A stretch of 64,000 nt of DNA, from positions 6,572,001 to 6,636,000 of the forward strand of contig NZ_CP034550.1 of assembly GCF_009498035.1 (NCBI RefSeq), given 5' to 3'. Under the pieces are notes generated by a model. It saw only the letters and a list, made by a program, of their open reading frames with translations. It ran no database searches and had not been told where the DNA came from. The position numbers and the translations under genes were made by a program. The stretch comes from Saccharothrix syringae (GTDB taxonomy: Bacteria; Actinomycetota; Actinomycetes; Mycobacteriales; Pseudonocardiaceae). Below are positions 54,302-63,634 of the stretch, one piece after another; the stretch's first letter is position 1; every line of letters begins with the position of its first letter.

Positions 54302-55923
54302 GGCGTACCACCTTCGGGATGGGCGGACGGGGAAACGGGGCGGGACAGCGCGTCCCGGACCAGGGCGAGCGAGCGCCGCGCGCCGGTGATCCGCAGCCAG
54401 GTGGCCAGCCGCGGGCCCCGTGGCCGGCCCAGCAAGGCCAGGTACAGCACCCGGTACACGTGGGGATTGCCTTCGAGCGCCTCGTGCAGCAGGGCGCCGG
54501 GATCGGCGTGCGGCGACGACACCAACGCGTCCGCCAGTCGGCCGAGCACGGTGGTCGCGGCCGCGTCGAGGACGACCGGCTCGGGTGCGGGTCGGGCGCG
54601 GACGTGGAAGCGCCACGCCCGCGCCACCAGCTCCGGGTCCGGACGGCGGTCCGGCGGGAAGACCCGCTCGACGAACGCCACCGCGCCGGCGTGGTCGACC
54701 GGTGCGCAGGCGGCCAGGACCCGCACCAGGGAGGCGAACCGCGGTCCGCTCGGCGGTGTCGTCGCGCCGATCCGCCGCAGCCGCAACCGGGCACCCGCGC
54801 CACGGCGTGGTTCGCGGGCGAGACGGGCCTCGTGGTGCACCGCGTCGTCGACGCGCGGCACGGACGCCAGGTCGAACCGGCGTGGTCGGCGGGGCCCGCG
54901 GTAGAGCAGCAGCCGCAGACCCTCGCGGGTGAGGCAGTCGACCGCGTCGTCGAGGGCGAAGCCGTTGCCCGCGCTCTTCGAGATCTTCCGGCCCCGTTCG
55001 TCGACGAACAGCCCGTACTCGAAGAGCACCGGGGGTTCGCGGCGCAGCCGTTCGAACACCTGTCGGACGACCCGGGCCGAGTCCGCCAGGTCCTGCCCGT
55101 GCATCTCGTAGGCGATGTCGCCGCTGAGCAGGCGCAGCGCCCAGTCGGCCTTCCACTGGAACTTGCACCCGCCGCCCAGCGCGGACACGGTCACGGGCTC
55201 GCCGATCGGCTCGCCCGCGTAGTACTCGTGCGGTTCCAGGCCGTAGTCCAACCCCGGGCGCTGGATGACCACGTCCTTCGGGATCTCGTAGGTGAGGGTG
55301 CCTCGCCCGGGATCGACGGCGAGCACCCGCGTGTGCTCGATCACCCGGCCGGTGGTCGGCGACAGCGGCATCACGATGCTGTACGACCTCCGCCTCAGGG
55401 TTCCCACCGAACGGCCGACGAGGGCGTTGACTTCCGCGAAGTCCGCGAGGAAGGCGCGGATGGTCGAATCGTGGTGGCCCGCCCGGTAGAGGTCGGAGCT
55501 GCGGACGACCTCGCAGTCGACCTCCATCAGGTCCAGCACCCGGCGCAGCCGGTCCGCCATGCCCTCGGCGAGGCTGGACGCCTGGCCCCACGGGTCCGGC
55601 ACCCGGTGCAACGGCATGCCGAGGCAGGCCGCCAACGCGCTGTGCGCGGGGAGGTTGTCCGGCACTCTGCGCAGGGCGTCCATGTCGTCGACAACCACGA
55701 CGAACCGTGTCGCCCGACCAGTCGTCTCCTCGAACGACTGCCGCACGAACGACGTGCGGACGACCTCGCTCACCGTGCCGATGTGCGGAATGCCCGACGG
55801 GCCGAAACCGGCGCCGAACACCACCGGCCCGGCATCAGGTCCACGTCGTTCGAGCAGCGCGGCTATCCTGCCTGACTCGACCGCGCACCAGTCGTGCGCG
55901 ACACGGTCCAGTCGAACCGGCAT
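54298..55923 (-). CDS. Class I lysyl-tRNA synthetase paralogue in a biosynthetic operon
   Basis: 541 residues from ATG 55923. Class I signatures are intact: HIGT (47-50, in SGIPHIGTVSEV) and KISKS (313-317, in GRKISKSAGNGF), with LysK-like GGCKFQWKADWALRL and YEIPKDVV between. It would form aminoacyl-AMP and aminoacyl-tRNA, most likely of lysine or a lysine analogue. The GTGA overlap with a divergent ALDH and the nearby FemAB-like transferase argue that it serves a pathway rather than general translation. A housekeeping role cannot be excluded, since some actinobacteria use class I LysRS. Confidence 0.87.
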   Translation of the reverse strand: MPVRLDRVAHDWCAVESGRIAALLERRGPDAGPVVFGAGFGPSGIPHIGTVSEVVRTSFVRQSFEETTGRATRFVVVVDDMDALRRVPDNLPAHSALAACLGMPLHRVPDPWGQASSLAEGMADRLRRVLDLMEVDCEVVRSSDLYRAGHHDSTIRAFLADFAEVNALVGRSVGTLRRRSYSIVMPLSPTTGRVIEHTRVLAVDPGRGTLTYEIPKDVVIQRPGLDYGLEPHEYYAGEPIGEPVTVSALGGGCKFQWKADWALRLLSGDIAYEMHGQDLADSARVVRQVFERLRREPPVLFEYGLFVDERGRKISKSAGNGFALDDAVDCLTREGLRLLLYRGPRRPRRFDLASVPRVDDAVHHEARLAREPRRGAGARLRLRRIGATTPPSGPRFASLVRVLAACAPVDHAGAVAFVERVFPPDRRPDPELVARAWRFHVRARPAPEPVVLDAAATTVLGRLADALVSSPHADPGALLHEALEGNPHVYRVLYLALLGRPRGPRLATWLRITGARRSLALVRDALSRPVSPSAHPEGGTP

Positions 55924-56146
55924 GGCTCTCTCCCGAGGTGGACGGCGGGTGACGGCAACCGCGGACATCCGGGCCCGGCCGTCACCTCTCGATCAAGGAA
56001 AGTCTCGACAACGGCTCTGGACCGGCTCTGGACGGCGAGTGGACGACGCGACCACCGCCGGGTCCCGGCGTCTCCGCGGGCACCGCGCGACGACCCTCCG
56101 GACGGCCCCGGCCCGCCGGGCCCGGCGGGATTCCGCGATCGCGTGC

Positions 56147-59062
56147 TCACGCCTGCCTGCGGGTACCGCCCAGGGCGGTTCGGGCGCGGTCCTGCTCGTC
56201 CTGGTCGCCGGTCTCGGTGGCGATCCGCAGCGCGTCGGTGTGCGCGGCGAGGGCCGCGTCCGACCGACCCGCCGCCCGCAGGGCCTCACCGAGGCCGTTG
56301 AGGGCGCTCGCCTCCCCGTACCGGTGGCCGATGTCCCGGAACGCCCGGATGGCGGCGGTGAGGCAGCGGTGCGCCTGGGCCCAGTCACCGAGCCTGATGT
56401 GCACGTTGCCCAGGTTGCTCAGCGTCACCGCCACGCCGTAGCGGTGATCGATGTGCTGGAACAACTCCCGTGCCCGGGAGAGGTGCCGGACGGCGTCCGG
56501 GTAGCGCCGCAGGGTCGCGCACACGTCGCCGAGGTTGGCCAGCGCGCTGGCCTGGCCACCCGCGTCGCCGAGGCGGCGGAACAGGTCGAGCGCGCGCTCC
56601 AGGTGTTCGGCGGCGCGGTGGTGGTGACCGGGGCGGCTGTACGCGTTGCCCAGGTTGAGCAGCGCCGCCGCCTCCCCGTGCCGGTTGCCCGCACGCCGGT
56701 GCGCGTCCAGCGCCTCCTGCTGGAGCGACACCGCCTCCTCGTACTCGCCGAGCCGTTCCTGGACGATGCCGAGATTCGACAACGCGCGCGGCAGGCCACG
56801 CCGCTCGCCGGTCCGCCGGTGCAGCCGGATCGCCTCCCGCAGGTGCCCGGCCGCCTGGTCGTAGTCGCCGAGGATCCGGCGCAGCGCGCCCAGGTTGGTC
56901 AGCGCCACGGCGAGCAGGGCGTCCTCCCCGGCCCGCCGGGCGGCGCGCAACGCGCACCCGTAGATGGTCGACGCGTCCGCGTAGTGGCCGCTTTCCAAGT
57001 ACCGGTACAGGGTGTTGGCCAGGTCGACCACGTGGCCCGGCCGGTCGTCGCGCTCCGCGGCGCGGCACAGGGCGACGAGCGTCGACCGCTCCGCGTCCAG
57101 CCAAGCGCGTGCGGCGTCGGCGGTGGTGAACGCGGGCGATGGCGTCGCGGTGACGTCGGATCGGTGCGGGCGGTCGACCGGGTAGAGCAGGTCCATCGCC
57201 GCCGAGGCGGTGGCCAGGTGGTCGGCGAGCAGCCGTTCGACGGCGGCGGACCGCTCCGGCGCCGGGTCGTGCTCGCCCGCCAGCTCTTCGGCGTAGGCGA
57301 GCAGGAGGTCGTGCACGGCGAACCGGCCGCCGGGCACGCGCCGCACCAGGCTGTTGCGCGCCAACACCTCCAAGGACCGGCGGGCCTGGTCCGGGTCGGT
57401 GCCGGTGAGGGCGGCGAGCGCGAACGGCGTCACGTCCGGGCCGGGGTGCAGGCCCAGCCGCCGGAACGCTCGGGCGACCTCGGGCGGCAGCTGCTCGTAC
57501 GACCAGGAGAACACGGTCCGCACGGCGGCACGGGCGTCGTCACCGGTGTCGAGCACGCGCAGCCGGTGTCGCCGGTCGGCCAGCTCGCCGGTCAGCTCGG
57601 CCAGCGTGGAGGCCGGCCGGGACGAGGCCAGCTCGGCGACGATCCGCAGCGCGAGCGGCAACCGGCCGCAGCACGCGACCAGCTCCGCCGCGGCTTCGGG
57701 TTCCCGGCGCACCCGCTCGCCGATCAGCGCGTGCAGCAGGGCCAGCGAGTCCGGCTCCGGCAACTGGTCCACGTCGAGCCGGTGGGCGCCGTGCAGCGCG
57801 ACCAGACCCGCCAGGCTGCTGCGGCTGGTCACCAGGACCAGGCAGCTCGACGCGCCGGGCAGCAGCGACCGCACCTGGTCGACCGCCGACGCGTTGTCCA
57901 GCACGACCAGCACCCGCCGGTCGGCCAGTTCGGCGCGGTACCGCGCGGCGCGGTGATCGGAGTCGACCGGTACGTCCGTGCCGGTGACGCCGAGGCCGTC
58001 GAGCAGGCGGCCCAGGGCGTCTTCCGCCGCCATCGGCGAACGCGAGCCGTAGCCGTTCAGGTCGACGTACAGCTGCCCGTCGGGGAAGTCGGACCGGACC
58101 CGGTGGGCCCAGTGCAGCGCGAGCGCGGTCTTGCCCACGCCCGCGGTGCCGCACACGACGACGATGGGCACCCCGGTCCGCTCGGACGTCAGCACCCGGC
58201 CGAGTTCGGCGAGTTCCGCCTGCCTGCCGGTGAAGCCGAACACGTCGCCGGGCAACTGGTTCACCCCGGACGGTGCGGGCGGGGCCTCCGCCGGTGCGGC
58301 GGCGCCGTCGGCGGGCGTCTCTTCGAGCGCATCGAGGTACGCGGCGGTGAGATCGGGTCCGGGGCCGACGCCGAGCTCGTCCATGAGACGCCGTCGCACC
58401 CCGTGGTAGGTGTCGAACGCCCGGTCCCGCTGACCGGCGGCGGTGTACGCGCGGATGAGCAACGCGTGCACCGCCTCGTCGAGCCCGTGCGCCGCGACGT
58501 GGTCGACCAGCGCGGGCAGCACGTCGCGCGCCGCGCCGACGGCGGTCATCAGTTCGGCGTACCGGGCCAGCGCCGCCCGGTGCTCGCCCGCCAGCGTGAC
58601 GACGCCGGGGTGGGCGGCGAGCAGCGGCACGTCGGCCAGCGGGCGCCCGTGCCACGACGCCAGGGCCCGGGACAGCAGGTCGGCGGCCTCCCGGCGCTTG
58701 TCGGAGGCCAGTGAGGCGGCACGCGCGACCAGCGAGCGGAACCGGAACGCGTCCACCGCGTCCGGGGGCACGTCGAGCGCGTACCCGTCGCCCACGGTGG
58801 GGATGGTCGTGCTCGGCGAGCGGGCGCCGCGCGTCGGTTCGAGCAGCTGCCGCAGGTGCTTGACGTGGGTGTGGATGATGTTGGCGGCGCTGGCCGGCGG
58901 GCGGTCTCCCCACAGCGCGTCGACCAGTTCGGCCCGGGTCACCGGCTTGCCGTGCGCGAGGGCCAGCAACGCGAACACGGCCTTGCGGCCGGGGGGACCG
59001 AGGGCGAGCGCGACGTCGTTGCGCCGGACCGTGATCGGGCCGAGCACCTGGACGGCCAGCAC
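56147..59062 (-). CDS. AfsR/SARP-family regulator with NB-ARC and TPR domains
   Basis: 971 residues from GTG 59062. Order: OmpR-like winged helix ~1-100 (VLGPITVRRNDVALALGPPG; RAELVDALWGDRPPASAANI), bacterial transcriptional activation domain ~100-255, NB-ARC ATPase with P-loop GTAGVGKTALALHWAH (~310), Walker B RVLVVLDNAS, then ~7 TPRs to the C-terminus (ALTNLGALRRILGDYDQAAG; ALLNLGNAYSRPGHHHRAAE). Full-length AfsR-type SARPs bind direct repeats and activate secondary metabolism. It sits between the LysRS operon and the FemAB operon, so it is their likely activator. Confidence 0.93.
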   Translation of the reverse strand: MLAVQVLGPITVRRNDVALALGPPGRKAVFALLALAHGKPVTRAELVDALWGDRPPASAANIIHTHVKHLRQLLEPTRGARSPSTTIPTVGDGYALDVPPDAVDAFRFRSLVARAASLASDKRREAADLLSRALASWHGRPLADVPLLAAHPGVVTLAGEHRAALARYAELMTAVGAARDVLPALVDHVAAHGLDEAVHALLIRAYTAAGQRDRAFDTYHGVRRRLMDELGVGPGPDLTAAYLDALEETPADGAAAPAEAPPAPSGVNQLPGDVFGFTGRQAELAELGRVLTSERTGVPIVVVCGTAGVGKTALALHWAHRVRSDFPDGQLYVDLNGYGSRSPMAAEDALGRLLDGLGVTGTDVPVDSDHRAARYRAELADRRVLVVLDNASAVDQVRSLLPGASSCLVLVTSRSSLAGLVALHGAHRLDVDQLPEPDSLALLHALIGERVRREPEAAAELVACCGRLPLALRIVAELASSRPASTLAELTGELADRRHRLRVLDTGDDARAAVRTVFSWSYEQLPPEVARAFRRLGLHPGPDVTPFALAALTGTDPDQARRSLEVLARNSLVRRVPGGRFAVHDLLLAYAEELAGEHDPAPERSAAVERLLADHLATASAAMDLLYPVDRPHRSDVTATPSPAFTTADAARAWLDAERSTLVALCRAAERDDRPGHVVDLANTLYRYLESGHYADASTIYGCALRAARRAGEDALLAVALTNLGALRRILGDYDQAAGHLREAIRLHRRTGERRGLPRALSNLGIVQERLGEYEEAVSLQQEALDAHRRAGNRHGEAAALLNLGNAYSRPGHHHRAAEHLERALDLFRRLGDAGGQASALANLGDVCATLRRYPDAVRHLSRARELFQHIDHRYGVAVTLSNLGNVHIRLGDWAQAHRCLTAAIRAFRDIGHRYGEASALNGLGEALRAAGRSDAALAAHTDALRIATETGDQDEQDRARTALGGTRRQA

Positions 59063-59427
59063 CCACCGCTCCCATCAAGCCGACCGGCACAATCGGTGAC
59101 GTTATCGTGGCACGGCGTACACAACGACTGCAGCGGCCATCCAGACGATCCTCGGCTGCGCGAGCGTCCGCGACGACCCGTGGGAGGGCCGGGACGCGGG
59201 AGTGCGGCATCGCACCGTTCCGTTGGGTGCATAGGGCATTCCGGGTTGCGCCGCATGTAGTCTGGGACGGTTGCGAGCCGGCCCGCCCACTTCCACCGAA
59301 CGACCGCGCGACCGGTTCGGCACGTGGTGCACGGGACGAACAACCTGGCGCATGGGGGAACATTGCGTGTGTTGACGTTATGGCGGAGCGACGTGGGCTT
59401 GTCGCGGGCCGGGCGGGGGGCTCGGAC
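59063..59427. other. Divergent promoter region between SARP gene and FemAB operon
   Basis: 365 bases without a gene. TGACGTTAT occurs twice in the same orientation, at ~59097 and ~59373, once near each divergent start. SARPs bind direct repeats, so these are worth testing, but the spacing is far larger than a usual SARP box. No -10/-35 pair was clear. Confidence 0.4.
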
Positions 59428-60489
59428 ATGACGGCCACGAGGACCGCCGAAGGCTGGTCGCTGCTCGGCGAGTTACCCGAGAGGGTCGTGTCCGGCTGCC
59501 TCTACGACTCGGCCGGCTGGCTGGGCATGTGGGAGACGACAGGCATCGAGCGCCGGGTGCGGCACGGTTACGTGCACGCCGAAGGGCAGGTGCTCCCGCT
59601 CTACGCGCTGACCAGTTCGCCCTTCTGGCACGGGTACCTCGCCCAGTCCGCGCAGACCCGGCTCGGGAGCCGCCACGTCTTCGCGGGCTCCACCTACTCG
59701 ATGTACACCAAGCGCGGCACCTTCCCCCAAGCGCTTGCCCGCGGCGCGCACGCCACCGCGATGGAGTGGATCGACGCGGGCGACGCGGACCTGCTGATCG
59801 CGCCGAACCTCACCGACGACGCCGCGGCCACCTGGGAGGACGCGGTCGGACCACCGGCCGGTCGGGTCCTGCTCGACCGCACCTACAGCTGCGAGCTGTC
59901 CGGCGACTTCGACGACCACCTCCGCAGGCTGCCCAAGAAGCTCCGCCAGGACGTGCGGCGGCGGCTGAGGCGCGCAGACGAGCGCGGGCTGCGGATCGAC
60001 ATGGTCGAGGGGCCGGAGGCGCACGGGTTGGTGCCGTCGGCCCTGCCGCTGGTCGTCGGCACCACCGACGAGCACGGCTGGCCCGCGCTGTACGACGAGG
60101 ACACCCTCCACGCGCTGCTGCGGGCGCCGGGCGCCCTGCTGGCCGTCGCGCGGGTGGCCGACCGGATCGCCGGGGTGTTCTTCGGTTTCCGGCACGACGC
60201 CGAGGTGACGTTCCTGTGCGGCGGCGTCGACTACTCGGGCCTCACCGAGCTGAGCACGTACGTGGCGCTGATGTACCGCTGCCTCGAATGGGGTTACGCC
60301 AACGGGTTCCGGCGGATCGAGTGGGGTCGGGACAACTACCGGTTCAAGGAGCGGCACGGGTTGGTCGGGACCGACCTGTGGGCGCTGGTGTACTCGCCGG
60401 ACCGGCCGCCGGCGCAGGACGGTGCGCCGGCCACGGCCCTGGCCGACATGCACCGCGTGCTGGCGGCCTACATCGAGGGCAGGGGATGA
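59428..60489 (+). CDS. FemAB/GNAT-fold (BioF2-like) acyltransferase
   Basis: 353 residues from ATG 59428 (G-rich RBS seven bases upstream; ATG 59380 also in frame). The core LPKKLRQDVRRRLRRADERG, AVARVADRIAGVFFGFRHD, LTELSTYVALMYRCLEWGYA and RIEWGRDNYRFKERHG is the C-terminal GNAT half of PF13480/FemAB-like transferases. These use acyl-CoA or aminoacyl-tRNA to acylate an amine. With a LysRS paralogue next door, an aminoacyl-tRNA donor is attractive (inference). Codon 16 is TTA (59473-59475), a possible bldA control point for the whole operon. ATGA overlap with the next gene. Confidence 0.83.
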   Translation: MTATRTAEGWSLLGELPERVVSGCLYDSAGWLGMWETTGIERRVRHGYVHAEGQVLPLYALTSSPFWHGYLAQSAQTRLGSRHVFAGSTYSMYTKRGTFPQALARGAHATAMEWIDAGDADLLIAPNLTDDAAATWEDAVGPPAGRVLLDRTYSCELSGDFDDHLRRLPKKLRQDVRRRLRRADERGLRIDMVEGPEAHGLVPSALPLVVGTTDEHGWPALYDEDTLHALLRAPGALLAVARVADRIAGVFFGFRHDAEVTFLCGGVDYSGLTELSTYVALMYRCLEWGYANGFRRIEWGRDNYRFKERHGLVGTDLWALVYSPDRPPAQDGAPATALADMHRVLAAYIEGRG

Positions 60490-62804
60490 GCCCCGGCCGA
60501 AGCCGCGCCGCACTGCTGTTCGGCGCGCTGCTGAGCGTCAACGCCTCCTACACGCTGCTCATCCCGTTCGTGCCGGACCTGGAGGAACGGGCGGGGGCCA
60601 ACCCGACCGTCGTCGCGTTGACCTTCGCGGTCTTCGCGGGCGCGAAAGCGGCGGCCCAGCCGTTCGGCGGGATGTGGGTGGACCGGTGGCGGCCGGGCGA
60701 CGTCGGGTGCGTGGCGCTGCTCATCGCCGCGGCGGGCATCGTCGTCACGGCGATCGCCCGTGACCCGGCACCGCTGCTGGCCGGGCGCGCCCTCTGGGGC
60801 ATCGGTGAGGGTCTGGTGACCCCGGCCCTGTACGCGGGCATGACCGCGCTGTGCCGCCGCTACGACCTGCCGACCAGCCGGATGACGGGGAACTTCGGGA
60901 CGTTCGCGGTGGCGGGCTTCCTGCTCGGCCCGCTGGCGGCCGGGATCGCGGCGCCGTTCGGCCTGGACGCGTTGTTCCTCTTCGGTGCGGCGGTGACCGC
61001 GGTGACCGCGTTCGGGCTGCGGTGGGCCGTGCCGCGTGACGTGCCGCCGCCGGTAGAGGAGGAGCGGTCGGACGACACCGCGACCGGCGCGGCGACCGGC
61101 CGGTGGTGGACCTGGGTGTTGGCGCTCGGTGCGCTCGACCTGTTCACCAACCTCACCTACTCGGCGCTCGAACCCGTGCTGCCGCTCTACCTGAGCGCCG
61201 CCGGCGGGGAGTCGGCGCGGGGTGCCATCTCGCTGGTCTTCGCCACCGGGCTGGCCGCGTTCGGGGTCGTCAGCTGGCTGCTCGGCCGCTACACGGGCAA
61301 GCTCGGGCTGGTGGCCCTGGCCAGGGTCGGCTTGGCGTTCGCGGCCGTCGGCACGGTCGGGCTGTACGCGAGCGCCGAGGTGTGGCCGGTGGCGGTGTGC
61401 TTCGTCGTGCTGATGGTCGGCCAGGCCGCGCTGTACCTGACCGCGCGCCGGGGCGTCGTCGAGTTGCGGTCGGCCATGACCCGGCAGGGCAAGGCGTTCG
61501 GGCTGTTCGGCCTGGTCTCCGACATCGGCAACATCCTCGGTCCGCTGCTGGGCGTGGCGCTGTACGAGCTGACCGGCCGAGTGTCGTTCCTGGTCATCGG
61601 CGCGCTCAGCGGACTGCTGCTCGTCGCCGTGGCCGCGGGCGCGCGGAGGTCCCGCGCCGTGCCGAGCCCGCGCGTCGCGGACGGCGATGTGCGGACGGTG
61701 GTGTTGTTCGACGACGCCAACCCGCTGGAGCTCGAATCCGGTCGGACGCTCGCACCGGTGACGGTGGCGTACGAGACCTACGGCGAGCTGGACGACGACC
61801 GGTCGAACGCGATCTTCATCTGCCACGCGCTGACCGGCGACTCGCACCCGGCCGCCCACCACCCGGACGACCGGCCCGGGTGGTGGCGGCACATGGTCGG
61901 ATCCGGCTGCCCGGTCGACCCCGACCGGTACTTCGTGGTGTGCGCCAACGTGCTCGCCGGCTGCTCCGGCACCACCGGCCCGACCTCACCGGGCCCGGAC
62001 GGCACGCCGTGGGGACCGGACTTCCCGATGATCGGGATCTCCGACATGGTCACCGCGCACCGCGCGCTCGTGGCCGAGTTGGGCATCGAACGGCTGCGTG
62101 CCGTGATGGGCGGTTCGCTGGGCGGCATGCAGGTCCTCGAATGGCTGTTGCGCGCGCCGGACGACGCCGAGGACTTCCTGATCGTCGCCGGCACCGCCCG
62201 GCACACCGCGGAGAACCTCGCCTGGAACGCCGTCGCCAGGACCGCGATCCGGTCCGACCCGGAGTTCCGCGGTGGCCGGTACCCGTCGGGCGGCGGACCG
62301 GCGACCGGTCTCGGCACGGCGCGGATGGTCGGCCACCTGACCTACGTGTCCGAAGACCTGCTGGCGCGCAAGTTCGGCCGCGAGCGGCGCGCCGCGAACG
62401 GCACGGGCCCTTCGGTGACCACCGGTCCGTTCGCCGTCGAGGGCTACCTGGAGCACCAGGCCGAGAGCCTGGTCAACCGGTTCGACGCGAACAGCTACCT
62501 GTACCTGATGAACGCGATGGACAGCTTCGACGCGTTCGCCGACGACCGCCCGTGCGCGCCGTTCCGGCGCAGACCGGGGGTGCACCTGTTCAGCTTCGAC
62601 TCCGACCGCCTGTACGGGCCGGACCACGCGCGCTACATCCAGGCGAACCTCGCCGCCCGCGGTCTGCCCGCCGAGCACCACCAGGACCGCACGACCGACG
62701 GCGGCCACGACGCGTTCCTGCTCCACGTCCCGTCGTACCTGCGCGGAGTCGCGGAGGTGCTGGCCCGGCAGCCGGCCGTGCGCGGCGCGGACGAGGCGGG
62801 CTGA
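60486..62804 (+). CDS. MFS transporter fused to homoserine O-acetyltransferase
   Basis: 772 residues in one uninterrupted frame. Residues ~8-388 are a 12-TM MFS domain (LLSVNASYTLLIPFVPDL; FGGMWVDRWRPGDVG). After a short linker, residues ~400-772 are a full MetX-type acyltransferase: start LESGRTLAPVTVAYETYGEL, GCSGTTGPTSPGP, nucleophile GGSLGGMQ (Ser544), acid Asp in SFDSDRLYGP and His in GGHDAFL. The enzyme should O-acylate homoserine, serine or a similar hydroxy amino acid. Fusion to an exporter suggests acylation coupled to transport, self-protection, or simple gene joining. The start overlaps the FemAB-like stop (ATGA). Confidence 0.9.
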   Translation: MSPGRSRAALLFGALLSVNASYTLLIPFVPDLEERAGANPTVVALTFAVFAGAKAAAQPFGGMWVDRWRPGDVGCVALLIAAAGIVVTAIARDPAPLLAGRALWGIGEGLVTPALYAGMTALCRRYDLPTSRMTGNFGTFAVAGFLLGPLAAGIAAPFGLDALFLFGAAVTAVTAFGLRWAVPRDVPPPVEEERSDDTATGAATGRWWTWVLALGALDLFTNLTYSALEPVLPLYLSAAGGESARGAISLVFATGLAAFGVVSWLLGRYTGKLGLVALARVGLAFAAVGTVGLYASAEVWPVAVCFVVLMVGQAALYLTARRGVVELRSAMTRQGKAFGLFGLVSDIGNILGPLLGVALYELTGRVSFLVIGALSGLLLVAVAAGARRSRAVPSPRVADGDVRTVVLFDDANPLELESGRTLAPVTVAYETYGELDDDRSNAIFICHALTGDSHPAAHHPDDRPGWWRHMVGSGCPVDPDRYFVVCANVLAGCSGTTGPTSPGPDGTPWGPDFPMIGISDMVTAHRALVAELGIERLRAVMGGSLGGMQVLEWLLRAPDDAEDFLIVAGTARHTAENLAWNAVARTAIRSDPEFRGGRYPSGGGPATGLGTARMVGHLTYVSEDLLARKFGRERRAANGTGPSVTTGPFAVEGYLEHQAESLVNRFDANSYLYLMNAMDSFDAFADDRPCAPFRRRPGVHLFSFDSDRLYGPDHARYIQANLAARGLPAEHHQDRTTDGGHDAFLLHVPSYLRGVAEVLARQPAVRGADEAG

Positions 62805-62810
62805 CGCGCC

Positions 62811-63605
62811 GTGGCGAGCTGGTGGGCGACGGCGTTCGACAACGAGCACGGCCTCCGCCGCCTGCACGAGCAGGCGGCGGAGGACACGGCCGACCAGGTG
62901 GCGCTGATCGAGCGGGAGCTGGGCCTGGCGGAGGGCTCCCGCGTCCTCGACGTCCCGTGCGGCACCGGGCGGCACGCCGTGTCGCTCGCGGCGCGTGGGC
63001 ACCGGGTCACGTGCGTGGATCTCAGTGAGGACTACCTGGACGCCACCCGGCGGCGCGCGGTGGGGCACGGCGTGGCGGTGGACGTGGTGCGGGCCGACAT
63101 GCGCGACCTCACCGCTCTGCCGGGCGGGTCGTTCGACGCGGCCGTGAACATGTACACCAGCTTCGGCTACTTCGACCGCGACGAGGACAACGCCCGCGCG
63201 GCAGCCGCCATCGCGCGCGTGCTGCGGCCCGGCGGGCGGCTGCTCGTCGACGTCGTCAACCGGGACTGGTTCGTCCGGAACTTCTTCCGGTCGGAGTTCG
63301 CGTCGGGCGACGGGTTCGTCATCCGGGACTACGAGGAGGTCGACGGCGAGGTCGTCCTGCACCAGAACGCGTTCGACCCGCGCACGAGCCGACTGCGCTG
63401 GACGTGCCGGTCGGTCGCCGCGGGGCGGGAGCACGTGGTGGTGGACTACCGGATGTACAGCCTGCACGAGCTGCTCGCCGTGCTGCGGGCAGGCGGGCTG
63501 CACCCGGTGCGCACGCTGGGCGGCTACGACGGACGGCCCTACGAGCTGTTCTCGCCGCGACTGCTGTGCGTGGCCGGGGTCGAGGGCGGTGTGTCGCGGA
63601 GATGA
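62811..63605 (+). CDS. SAM-dependent methyltransferase
   Basis: 264 residues from GTG 62811, six bases after the fusion gene. Class I Rossmann motifs: VLDVPCGTGRHAVSLAARGH (I), VTCVDLSEDYLDATRRRA (II), VVRADMRDLTALPGGSFDA (III), then NMYTSFGYFDRDEDN. The substrate is unknown; an N- or O-methylation of the cluster product is likely. Last gene of the rightward operon. Confidence 0.9.
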   Translation: MASWWATAFDNEHGLRRLHEQAAEDTADQVALIERELGLAEGSRVLDVPCGTGRHAVSLAARGHRVTCVDLSEDYLDATRRRAVGHGVAVDVVRADMRDLTALPGGSFDAAVNMYTSFGYFDRDEDNARAAAAIARVLRPGGRLLVDVVNRDWFVRNFFRSEFASGDGFVIRDYEEVDGEVVLHQNAFDPRTSRLRWTCRSVAAGREHVVVDYRMYSLHELLAVLRAGGLHPVRTLGGYDGRPYELFSPRLLCVAGVEGGVSRR

Positions 63606-63634
63606 CGGCTTCCGGTTCGCGGCGGACGGTCCCG

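Noticed and set aside
55559-58714. 1051-codon rightward open frame
   Set aside because: Antisense to the LysRS-like and SARP genes, whose catalytic and ATPase motifs are unmistakable.
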